Source: Eubacterium sp. 14-2 (GTDB lineage: Bacteria > Bacillota > Clostridia > Lachnospirales > Lachnospiraceae). From it: a stretch of 64,000 bases of DNA. A program made the translations under genes and the position numbers. The notes below the pieces were generated by a model that was not told where the DNA came from, ran no database searches, and worked only from the letters and a program-made list of their open reading frames with translations. Numbering within the stretch: the first letter of the stretch is position 1; every line of letters starts with the position of its first letter. Shown here piece after piece: positions 42,626 through 50,471 of this stretch. The stretch covers positions 1,620,911-1,684,910 of the forward strand of contig NZ_KE159567.1 in assembly GCF_000403845.2 (NCBI RefSeq). The letters run 5' to 3'.

Positions 42626-43732
42626 ATGGATTATCGTATTGGAGTGATTTCCGGGGATGGAATCGGGCCGGAAATCGTAAGAGAAGCAAGAAAAATACTG
42701 GAAAAAGTGGGAGAAGTATACGGACATACTTTTTCCTTTGATGAAATACTGATGGGGGGCGTGTCCATTGACGCCACAGGAGTGCCTCTGACCGAGGGAG
42801 CCATTGAACAGGCAAAGGCAGCAGATGCAGTGTTGATGGGTTCCATCGGAGGAAATACCAGCACCTCGCCCTGGTATCAGCTTCCGCCGGATTTAAGACC
42901 GGAAGCAGGACTTTTAAAACTGCGCAAATCCCTGAATCTTTTTGCAAATTTAAGGCCGGCTTATCTCTATGAGGAACTGAAGGAAGCCTGTCCGCTGCGG
43001 GAGGATATTATCGGGGACGGATTTGACATGATGATTATGCGGGAGCTGACCGGAGGGCTCTATTTTGGAAAGCGGGTAACGGAAGAACGCGACGGTGTAA
43101 TGACTGCGGAAGACACCCTTACATATAATGAAAAGGAAATCCGCAGAATTGCCAGACGGGGCTTTGATATTGCCATGAAGCGCAGGAAAAAAGTTACCAG
43201 CGTGGATAAGGCCAATGTGCTGGATTCCTCCAGACTCTGGAGGAAAGTTGTGGAAGAAGTGGCAGAAGGATATCCGGAGGTAACACTGGAACATATGCTG
43301 GTAGACAACTGTGCCATGCAGCTGGTAAAGGATCCGAAACAGTTTGATGTGATTTTGACAGAGAACATGTTTGGTGATATATTATCAGACGAGGCAAGTA
43401 TGGTGACGGGTTCCATCGGAATGCTGTCGTCAGCAAGCCTGAATGATACGAAATTCGGTCTGTATGAGCCCAGCGGAGGTTCTGCGCCGGATATTGCAGG
43501 AAAAGGAATTGCCAACCCCATTGCAACCATTCTGAGTGCTGCAATGCTTCTGCGGTACTCTCTGGATCTGGATAAAGAAGCAGACGCAGTGGAACTTGCA
43601 GTAAAACAGGTGCTGCAGGAAGGCTATCGTACCATAGATATTATGCCTCAGGAAGAAGAACGAAAAACATCTGTGACTCAGGTGGGAACCGTGGAAATGG
43701 GCGACCTGATTGCAGAAAAGATTCGAAACTGA
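42626..43732 (+). CDS. leuB: 3-isopropylmalate dehydrogenase
   Basis: Oxidative decarboxylation of 3-isopropylmalate in leucine synthesis. The 368 aa contain IGVISGDGIGPEIVREARKI, MIMRELTGGLYFG (substrate Arg), VDKANVLDSSRLWRK, and NMFGDILSDEASMVTGSIGM, the Mg-binding Asp residues. ATG 42626 is used; GGGAGG is 10 bases upstream, and ATG 42605 and GTG 42620 are alternatives. leuA, leuC and leuD are not in view. ilvB follows after 14 bases. Confidence 0.95.
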   Translation: MDYRIGVISGDGIGPEIVREARKILEKVGEVYGHTFSFDEILMGGVSIDATGVPLTEGAIEQAKAADAVLMGSIGGNTSTSPWYQLPPDLRPEAGLLKLRKSLNLFANLRPAYLYEELKEACPLREDIIGDGFDMMIMRELTGGLYFGKRVTEERDGVMTAEDTLTYNEKEIRRIARRGFDIAMKRRKKVTSVDKANVLDSSRLWRKVVEEVAEGYPEVTLEHMLVDNCAMQLVKDPKQFDVILTENMFGDILSDEASMVTGSIGMLSSASLNDTKFGLYEPSGGSAPDIAGKGIANPIATILSAAMLLRYSLDLDKEADAVELAVKQVLQEGYRTIDIMPQEEERKTSVTQVGTVEMGDLIAEKIRN

Positions 43733-43746
43733 CAGGAGGAGAAAAT

Positions 43747-45444
43747 ATGCAGCTGACAGGAGCGCAAATTGTTATTGAATGTCTGAAAGAGCAAGGCGTG
43801 GATACTGTCTTTGGTTATCCGGGAGGAGCCATTTTAAATGTATATGATGAATTATATAAGCACAGTAATGAGATAAAGCATGTGCTGACTTCCCATGAGC
43901 AGGGAGCCAGCCATGCGGCAGACGGTTATGCCCGATCCACCGGAAAGGTGGGGGTATGTCTGGCCACTTCCGGTCCGGGAGCCACCAATCTGGTTACAGG
44001 AATTGCCACTGCCTATATGGATTCCGTTCCCATGGTGGCCCTTACCTGTAATGTGGGTGTTTCCCTTCTGGGAAAAGACAGTTTTCAGGAAATTGATATT
44101 GCGGGAATCACAACTCCCATTACCAAGCATAATTTTATTGTAAAAGAAGTGGAAAAACTGGCAGAAACCATACGACGAGCCTTTCGAATTGCCAGGAAAG
44201 GCAGGCCGGGACCGGTACTGGTGGACATTCCAAAGGATGTGACAGCCAACCGGACAGAATTTCAGCCTGTTGCCATAGAGCCGGAAAAACGATGTTATGA
44301 GACAATTACGGAAGAAGCTCTGGAACAGGCAGTGAAAATGATTCAGAAATCTGAGAAACCATATTTCTTTGTGGGAGGCGGAGCAGTTATCTCAGAAGCC
44401 AGCCGGGAACTGCTGGAATTTGTGGAAAAAGTGCATGCTCCGGTGGCCGATTCTCTGATGGGAAAAGGGGCCTTTGACGGAGGCCACCGTCTTTATACCG
44501 GAATGCTGGGAATGCACGGAACCAAAACCTCCAATTACGGGGTAAGTGAGTGTGATCTGCTGATCGCGGTGGGCGTCCGGTTCAGCGACCGGGTCACAGG
44601 CAATGCGAAAAAATTTGCTCCCAATGCCAGAATCCTGCAATTTGATGTGGATCCTGCGGAAATCAACAAAAACATTGTGACAGATGCTCACATTATCGGA
44701 GATATCAGAGAAATTCTCCTGCGTCTGAATGGGAGAGTCGAACAGCAGAATCATGAAGCATGGATTCAGAAAATCATGGAATACAAGGATAAATATCCTC
44801 TGAAATATCATGATACGGGATTAAACGGCCCCTGTCTTGTGGAAGAAATATACCGCCAGACAAAGGGAGATGCCATAATAGTGACGGAAGTGGGCCAGCA
44901 TCAGATGTGGGCGGCCCAGTTCTATAAATACAAAAAGCCGCGTACACTGATTACGTCAGGAGGCCTTGGCACCATGGGATATGGACTGGGAGCCGCCATA
45001 GGAGTGCAGATGGCCAATCCGGAGAAACAGGTGATTAATATTGCCGGAGACGGATGTTTCCGTATGAATATGAATGAAATTGCCACAGCAGTGCGTCAGA
45101 ATCTGCCGCTGATTCAGGTGGTGGTCAACAACCATGTACTGGGAATGGTACGCCAGTGGCAGACCTTATTTTATGAACAGCATTATTCCGCAACTGTATT
45201 AAAAGACAGTGTGGATTTTGTAAAACTGGCAGAAGCCCTTGGGGCCAGGGGAATTCGTGCCGCCACCAGGGAAGAATTCAGCCAGGCTTTTGCCCAGGCC
45301 CTGGAAAGCAGCGGGCCGGTGGTAATTGACTGTGTGATTGACAGTGATGATAAAGTGTGGCCCATGGTAGCTCCTGGAGCAGCCATCAGCGAAGTATTCA
45401 GTGAGGAAGACATGAAGGAGGAAAAAAATGAGCAGAGTTTATAA
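43747..45444 (+). CDS. ilvB: Acetolactate synthase large subunit
   Basis: Thiamine-diphosphate enzyme of valine/isoleucine synthesis. The 565 aa start VFGYPGGAILNVYDELY (Pyr domain) and SHEQGASHAADGYARSTGKV (catalytic Glu), with SLMGKGAFDG and a Mg/TPP motif GDGCFRMNMNEIATAVRQNL. No small regulatory subunit gene (ilvN) is adjacent, although the family usually has one. It overlaps serC by 17 bases. ATG 43747 follows AGGAGG. Confidence 0.95.
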   Translation: MQLTGAQIVIECLKEQGVDTVFGYPGGAILNVYDELYKHSNEIKHVLTSHEQGASHAADGYARSTGKVGVCLATSGPGATNLVTGIATAYMDSVPMVALTCNVGVSLLGKDSFQEIDIAGITTPITKHNFIVKEVEKLAETIRRAFRIARKGRPGPVLVDIPKDVTANRTEFQPVAIEPEKRCYETITEEALEQAVKMIQKSEKPYFFVGGGAVISEASRELLEFVEKVHAPVADSLMGKGAFDGGHRLYTGMLGMHGTKTSNYGVSECDLLIAVGVRFSDRVTGNAKKFAPNARILQFDVDPAEINKNIVTDAHIIGDIREILLRLNGRVEQQNHEAWIQKIMEYKDKYPLKYHDTGLNGPCLVEEIYRQTKGDAIIVTEVGQHQMWAAQFYKYKKPRTLITSGGLGTMGYGLGAAIGVQMANPEKQVINIAGDGCFRMNMNEIATAVRQNLPLIQVVVNNHVLGMVRQWQTLFYEQHYSATVLKDSVDFVKLAEALGARGIRAATREEFSQAFAQALESSGPVVIDCVIDSDDKVWPMVAPGAAISEVFSEEDMKEEKNEQSL

Positions 45445-46507
45445 TTTTTCAGCAGGACCAGCCGTTTTGCCGGAGGAAGTTTTGCGTGAAGCAGCAGAGG
45501 AAATGCTGGATTATCAGGGAAGCGGAATGTCCGTTATGGAGATGAGCCACCGTTCCAAAGTATATGAAAAAATTATCAAGACAGCAGAAGCAGACTTGCG
45601 GGAGCTGATGAAGATTCCCGATAATTATAAGGTGCTGTTTTTACAGGGAGGAGCTTCCCAGCAGTTTGCCATGATTCCCATGAATCTTATGAAGAATAAG
45701 AAAGCCGCTTACATTGTAACAGGCCAGTGGGCAAAAAAGGCATTTCAGGAAGGGCAGAATTACGGAGAGGCAGTAAAAGTGGCTTCCTCCGAGGATGAGA
45801 CCTTTTCCTACATTCCGGACTGCTCCAATCTGGATATCCCGGAAGACGCAGATTATGTATATATCTGTGAAAACAATACCATTTACGGTACAAAATATAA
45901 GACACTGCCCAACACCAAAGGCCATACGCTGGTAGCAGATGTGTCCTCCTGCTTTTTATCCGAGCCGGTGGATGTGTCGAAATACGGCATTATTTATGGT
46001 GGAGTTCAGAAAAATATCGGGCCTGCAGGAGTAGTCATTGTGATTATCAGGGAAGACCTGATTACAGAAGACACCCTGCCTGGCACGCCCACCATGCTGA
46101 AATATAAGACCCATGCAGATGCAGAGTCTCTCTATAATACACCCCCTGCCTATGGCATTTATATCTGTGGAAAAGTATTCCAGTGGCTGAAAAAGCAGGG
46201 CGGTCTTGATGCCATGAAAGCACGCAATGAAGAAAAAGCGAAAATCCTTTATGATTTTCTGGATTCCAGCACCATGTTCAAAGGAACCGTAAGGAAAGAA
46301 GACCGTTCTCTGATGAACGTTCCTTTTGTAACAGGAAATAAGGATTTGGATGCAAAATTTGTCAAAGAGGCAGAGGCAGCAGGATTTGTGAATCTGAAAG
46401 GCCACCGTACCGTAGGCGGAATGCGTGCCAGCATTTATAATGCGATGCCCAAAGAAGGCGTGGAGAAGTTAGTGGCGTTTATGAAAAAATTTGAAGAGGA
46501 GAATTAA
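45428..46507 (+). CDS. serC: Phosphoserine aminotransferase
   Basis: PLP enzyme converting 3-phosphohydroxypyruvate to phosphoserine. The 359 aa begin VYNFSAGPAVLPEEVLREAA and contain VADVSSCFLSEPVDVSKYG with IYGGVQKNIGPAG, in which Lys binds PLP. GGMRASIYNAMP is the C-terminal substrate site. Overlaps at both sides (17 bases with ilvB; serA two bases after) indicate one operon. Confidence 0.97.
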   Translation: MSRVYNFSAGPAVLPEEVLREAAEEMLDYQGSGMSVMEMSHRSKVYEKIIKTAEADLRELMKIPDNYKVLFLQGGASQQFAMIPMNLMKNKKAAYIVTGQWAKKAFQEGQNYGEAVKVASSEDETFSYIPDCSNLDIPEDADYVYICENNTIYGTKYKTLPNTKGHTLVADVSSCFLSEPVDVSKYGIIYGGVQKNIGPAGVVIVIIREDLITEDTLPGTPTMLKYKTHADAESLYNTPPAYGIYICGKVFQWLKKQGGLDAMKARNEEKAKILYDFLDSSTMFKGTVRKEDRSLMNVPFVTGNKDLDAKFVKEAEAAGFVNLKGHRTVGGMRASIYNAMPKEGVEKLVAFMKKFEEEN

Positions 46508-46508
46508 A

Positions 46509-47672
46509 ATGTTCCAGTATCATTGTTTAAATCCCATTGCAAATGTGGGCCTGGACCTGTTCGGCCAGGAATATAAAAAGACAGACGACATCAACGAGGC
46601 ACAGGCAGTTCTGGTGAGAAGTGCAGCCATGCATGACATGGAACTGCCGGAAAACCTCTGCGCGGTTGCCAGAGCCGGAGCCGGAGTGAATAACATTCCC
46701 CTGGAAAAATGCGCAGAGCAGGGAATTGTGGTATTTAATACGCCGGGAGCCAATGCCAACGGTGTGAAAGAACTGGTATTTGCAGGAATGCTGCTGGCTT
46801 CCCGCGACATTACCGGAGGAATCGGCTGGGTATTGGAAAATCAGGACAGCGAGACCATCAGCAAAGATGTGGAAAAGGCTAAAAAAGCATTTGCAGGCTG
46901 TGAAATTGCCGGTAAAAAATTAGGCGTTATCGGCCTTGGAGCCATCGGTGTGAAAGTGGCAAATGCAGCCACCCATATGGGTATGGAAGTGTATGGATAC
47001 GATCCTTTTATTTCGGTCAATGCCGCATGGAATCTGTCACGAAACGTAAAACATATCAATAACGTGGAAGACATTTATCAGGAATGCGATTATATTACCA
47101 TCCATGTGCCCCTTCTGGATGACACCAGAAAAATGCTGAATAAAGAAGCATTTGCAAAGATGAAAGAGGGCGTGGTAATTCTGAATTTTGCACGGGATCT
47201 TCTGGTGGATGAGGAAGATATCCTGGAAGCCATCAAAGAGGGAAAAGTGAAAAAATACGTGTCTGATTTCCCAAACAGCACCACTGCAGGAAAAGAAGGC
47301 TGTATTGTGATTCCGCATCTGGGCGCTTCCACAGAAGAGTCGGAAGACAACTGTGCAGTGATGGCGGTAGAAGAAGTTATGGATTATCTGGAAAATGGAA
47401 ATATTCGTAATTCCGTGAATTTTCCCAGATGTGACATGGGTGTCTGTGCCGGAGCCGGACGTGTGGCCATTCTTCACAGAAATCAAAAGGGAATCATCGG
47501 AAAATACACCGCTGTAATGGGAGACAATAACATCAATATTTCCGATATGACCAACAAGAGCCGGGGAAATTTTGCTTATTCTCTTCTGGATATTGATTCA
47601 CCTGTTACAGAAGCGGCCATTGAGCAGCTGAAGAAGATTGAAAGTGTTCTGAGAGTAAGAGTAATTAAATAA
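46509..47672 (+). CDS. serA: D-3-phosphoglycerate dehydrogenase
   Basis: First step of serine synthesis. The 387 aa have the NAD site KLGVIGLGAIGVKVANAA (about 139-156), the catalytic His in VIPHLGASTEESEDNCAV, and a C-terminal ACT domain (GKYTAVMGDNNINISDMTNK), a likely serine or regulatory site. ATG 46509 follows GAAGAGGAGAA; the frame to 46491 is in serC. The operon ends here, with repeat elements after. Confidence 0.95.
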   Translation: MFQYHCLNPIANVGLDLFGQEYKKTDDINEAQAVLVRSAAMHDMELPENLCAVARAGAGVNNIPLEKCAEQGIVVFNTPGANANGVKELVFAGMLLASRDITGGIGWVLENQDSETISKDVEKAKKAFAGCEIAGKKLGVIGLGAIGVKVANAATHMGMEVYGYDPFISVNAAWNLSRNVKHINNVEDIYQECDYITIHVPLLDDTRKMLNKEAFAKMKEGVVILNFARDLLVDEEDILEAIKEGKVKKYVSDFPNSTTAGKEGCIVIPHLGASTEESEDNCAVMAVEEVMDYLENGNIRNSVNFPRCDMGVCAGAGRVAILHRNQKGIIGKYTAVMGDNNINISDMTNKSRGNFAYSLLDIDSPVTEAAIEQLKKIESVLRVRVIK

Positions 47673-47675
47673 AAA

Positions 47676-47696
47676 AGAATGCGCATAGCGCATTCT
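47676..47696 (+). terminator. Small GC hairpin after serA
   Basis: AGAATGCGC (47676-47684) and GCGCATTCT (47688-47696) form a 9-bp stem with a 3-base loop, preceded by six A. No T-run follows on the plus strand. Confidence 0.6.
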
Positions 47697-47697
47697 C

Positions 47698-47799
47698 CGC
47701 GCGCGAGCGGATTGCGCAGCAATAAACATCAACCCCGCGAGCTGCGCATCATTGTTTTGTTCTTCTATAGGAAATCCAGCGGAATTTCCTATAGAAGAA
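47698..47799. repeat. Intergenic repeat element, copy B
   Basis: It shares with copy A (23130-23256) the order GCGCGCGAGC, ATTGCGCAGCAAT, GCGAGCTGCGCAT, then an ATT-T-rich link and a long hairpin. Here the arms are TTCTTCTATAGGAAAT (47760-47775) and ATTTCCTATAGAAGAA (47784-47799). Both hairpins share TAYAGGAAA at the same place. The two copies differ in sequence but keep layout and pairing. Confidence 0.72.
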
Positions 47800-47806
47800 A
47801 ATAAAG

Positions 47807-47850
47807 GCTGTTACATCAGTGGTTGAAAAACCACAGGTGTAACAGCTTTT
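47807..47850 (+). terminator. Two-step hairpin, terminator-like
   Basis: GCTGTTACA / TGTAACAGC with inner GTGGTT / AACCAC, followed by TTTT. Confidence 0.75.
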
Positions 47851-47852
47851 CA

Positions 47853-47904
47853 TTCTACAGGAAACACCCTGTCACACTGATGTGTGAGAGTATTTCCTGT
47901 AAAT
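47853..47904. repeat. Third AGGAAA hairpin
   Basis: TACAGGAAA (47856-47864) and TTTCCTGTA (47893-47901) enclose TCACAC-tgat-GTGTGA. Outer sequence and inner stem layout repeat that of the hairpin in copy A, without the GC-rich first part. Confidence 0.65.
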
Positions 47905-47970
47905 TAAAATAATTATCGCACTGCAGGGAAAAAGGAATAATTGTTAAGGCAGTCCGCTGCAGGCGGAGAA

Positions 47971-49239
47971 TTACTGATATTTTGAATTATAATGAAGCAG
48001 AATATTATTCAGAAAATGCTTCTCATCCATCATATGGTGGTAGCTGCGGTATACGGAAGAACAGGAAGAAAAGGTTTTTTCCATAATCTGCTGGAAATAT
48101 TTTTCCAGCGCCAGCAGAATGGCATCGTCCATATGACAACTCTGGTATTTTTTCTTCAAAAATACAAATAATTTTGCATGATAGGTAAAATCTGCACTGT
48201 GTGTCAGAATATTACTGATGAGATAGGAGAGGGCCACAATCTCAGCAGCAGGAGCAGGTGTAAAAGTTACAGTTCTGTCTTCCGACCAGTATTCCAGAAG
48301 CAGAAAAGATTCATCAATAATCTTTATAATCTGAGGGTCCACTGCATCTTTCAGAATTTTTCTGGTCACATCTAATGTGGAATTTTGGTACAGTTCTTTC
48401 AGATAACGGTCATAGTCATTTACATTTGTAACGTGAGCAGACAGAGAAATTTTGCCGATATTGTGGAGTATGGCCGCCAGCTGAACAGTCCTGCCGGAAA
48501 TAGATGACAGGTGCAGCGTATCGGCAAACTGTTCACTCAGATGTACTGCATAGCTGGTATGAAGCGCAGTATACTCATTCCGAAAATCCACAGAGAAAAT
48601 AAACATCATAAGGTAATCATGAACCTGTGGCTCAGACAGCGTAATCTGGCTTCTGATATATTCCGTAAGCTCTTCCCGATATTCTCCGGTACGGATATGT
48701 TCCAGAATATGGTATTTTTCATCTGCATTTCGAAACCAGCGGATATTGGAATCAGAAAATACAGCGTAGTTGTCTGTGTCCAGAAAAGAATTCAGTTCCT
48801 GGGCGTCATTTAAGACACAGAAAATATCAATGCGGTCTGCCAGATAAATCAGCCTTGCAATATCCCTGTGGTAATTGCTGACAGGAACCGGGTAATACTG
48901 GGCATTACAATGATGATGATATAAAATAACATCGGCATATTCCGGAAGGGGCGAAAAATTCTGAAACAGCAGATAACCGAAAACAGAATGGGCCATGGGG
49001 TCGTCCATGTCAAAGCTGAGCATGGAGTCAATCTCATCCTCTCTGTACGCACCAATATCATGGAGCAGGCCAAGCATGAAAATGTCCTGTTTCTCCTGTT
49101 TCGTATAATAGCTGGTATCTGTCAGCATTTTCATAAGAATATATGAAACCCGTTCTCCGTGATTGATCAGCCGCGGGTCCAGATGGCAGAAGGAATGACG
49201 TATCACATCCACAATGTTAATGAGTTGGGAACTGTTCAT
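47971..49239 (-). CDS. HD-domain phosphohydrolase-like protein with two HD modules
   Basis: A 422-aa protein. The first half has an HD site (HGERVSYIL, LLHDIGAYR, YHHHC), with the HHH ligands of HD-GYP-like enzymes. The second half, about residues 210-330, has AILHNIGKI, where Asp is replaced by Asn, so metal binding there is doubtful. No PAS, GAF or membrane segment. HD-GYP proteins cleave cyclic-di-nucleotides, but the GYP triad is absent, so the substrate is unknown. A divergent AT-rich promoter region lies at 49240-49472. Confidence 0.75.
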   Translation of the reverse strand: MNSSQLINIVDVIRHSFCHLDPRLINHGERVSYILMKMLTDTSYYTKQEKQDIFMLGLLHDIGAYREDEIDSMLSFDMDDPMAHSVFGYLLFQNFSPLPEYADVILYHHHCNAQYYPVPVSNYHRDIARLIYLADRIDIFCVLNDAQELNSFLDTDNYAVFSDSNIRWFRNADEKYHILEHIRTGEYREELTEYIRSQITLSEPQVHDYLMMFIFSVDFRNEYTALHTSYAVHLSEQFADTLHLSSISGRTVQLAAILHNIGKISLSAHVTNVNDYDRYLKELYQNSTLDVTRKILKDAVDPQIIKIIDESFLLLEYWSEDRTVTFTPAPAAEIVALSYLISNILTHSADFTYHAKLFVFLKKKYQSCHMDDAILLALEKYFQQIMEKTFSSCSSVYRSYHHMMDEKHFLNNILLHYNSKYQ

Positions 49240-49472
49240 ATATACACCTCCATTTCCGGTAAATAAACGGTTCAGATTTTCATGCCCGGAAAAGAGCAGC
49301 CGGACTGAAAGTTTTGAATTAATTGTACAATTTTGAAAAATTGTTTGCCTTTCTATTGTAAATATTATACTATAATTATAGTGAATTTAAAGCCGGGTGT
49401 CAATCAAAATCCCACTGCGGATGACTGGTTTGCCATATGCGGGAACAAAACAATGAGAGGGAAAACAGCTTT
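49240..49472. promoter_or_regulatory. Divergent promoter region of the HD and MscS genes
   Basis: TATACT (49366-49371) and TATAAT (49371-49376) overlap near 49370, with TTGTTT (49341) or TTGCCT (49345) as possible -35 boxes. The minus strand also shows TATAAT hexamers here. An AATTGTACAATT palindrome lies at about 49320-49331. No gene. Confidence 0.45.
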
Positions 49473-50387
49473 ATGAATGTGGAAAGAAATCTGATATGTG
49501 GAAACGTTCTGGCAGAAAACAGGACAGATAATCTGGCAGAACTGCAGGAACTGCAGAAAGTTGCAAAACCGGGGGTACTGAAAAGCTACCTGGAAGACAT
49601 GGTTCCTTATCTGGTAAGTTTTGCAGTGCGGGTATTGATTGCTCTGGTTATTTATTTTATTGGAAAAAGGATGATAAAATGGCTGCGAAAGGTACTGGGC
49701 CGGGCGCTGGAGCGTTCCGGTGTGGATGAGGGAGTGAAGCAGTTTCTGGATTCCTTTTTCAAAATTATCCTGTATTTTATCCTGGCTATAGCAGTGGTCA
49801 ACCAGCTTGGCGTGGAAACCACTTCTGTGATGGCAGTCCTTGGTTCAGCCGGACTTACACTGGGACTTGCATTACAGGGAAGCCTTTCTAACTTCGCAGG
49901 AGGCGTATTGATTTTATTGTTTAAACCTTTTAAAGTTGGAGACTATATAATGGAAGATACACATCAGAATGAAGGAACTGTGTCTGAAATTATGATTTTT
50001 TATACAAGACTGGTTACCACGGATAACCGGACAGTGGTGATTCCCAACGGAATGCTGGCCAACTCCAGTCTGACAAATGTAACCTGGCAGGATAAACGAC
50101 GGGTGGATGTATTTGTGGGAATTTCCTATGAGGCAGATATCAGAAAAGCGAAGGAACTTCTTATGGAGCTGCTTCTTTCTGAAAAAGCCAGGCTGGAGGA
50201 CGAGGAACTGTCTGTTTTTGTGGATGCCCTGGAGGACAGCAGTGTAAAACTGGGCTGTCGTATCTGGGTGGCGGCAGAAGACTACTGGAAAGTGAAATGG
50301 CGTCTGAATGAACAGATTAAGGAAATCTTTGATGAACATCAGATCGAAATTCCTTATAATCAGCTGACGGTATCCCTCAGGCCGTAA
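49473..50387 (+). CDS. Small-conductance mechanosensitive channel (MscS family)
   Basis: Releases solutes on hypo-osmotic shock. The 304 aa (from ATG 49473) have two or three membrane helices (LVSFAVRVLIALVIYFIGKR and FFKIILYFILAIAVV), the pore TM3 block VLGSAGLTLGLALQGSLSNF, a beta domain (VGDYIMEDTHQNEGTVSEIM; VIPNGMLANSSLTNVT), and the C-terminal alpha/beta part. ATG 49437 is 12 codons upstream but has no ribosome binding site; GAGAGGG precedes 49473. Confidence 0.93.
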   Translation: MNVERNLICGNVLAENRTDNLAELQELQKVAKPGVLKSYLEDMVPYLVSFAVRVLIALVIYFIGKRMIKWLRKVLGRALERSGVDEGVKQFLDSFFKIILYFILAIAVVNQLGVETTSVMAVLGSAGLTLGLALQGSLSNFAGGVLILLFKPFKVGDYIMEDTHQNEGTVSEIMIFYTRLVTTDNRTVVIPNGMLANSSLTNVTWQDKRRVDVFVGISYEADIRKAKELLMELLLSEKARLEDEELSVFVDALEDSSVKLGCRIWVAAEDYWKVKWRLNEQIKEIFDEHQIEIPYNQLTVSLRP

Positions 50388-50471
50388 CCAGGACATGTTG
50401 ACAATTATGGAAAATTATGATACTCCTGTATGGGAAAACTGTAAGACAGAAAGGGAAGGAAATGGTAAATT

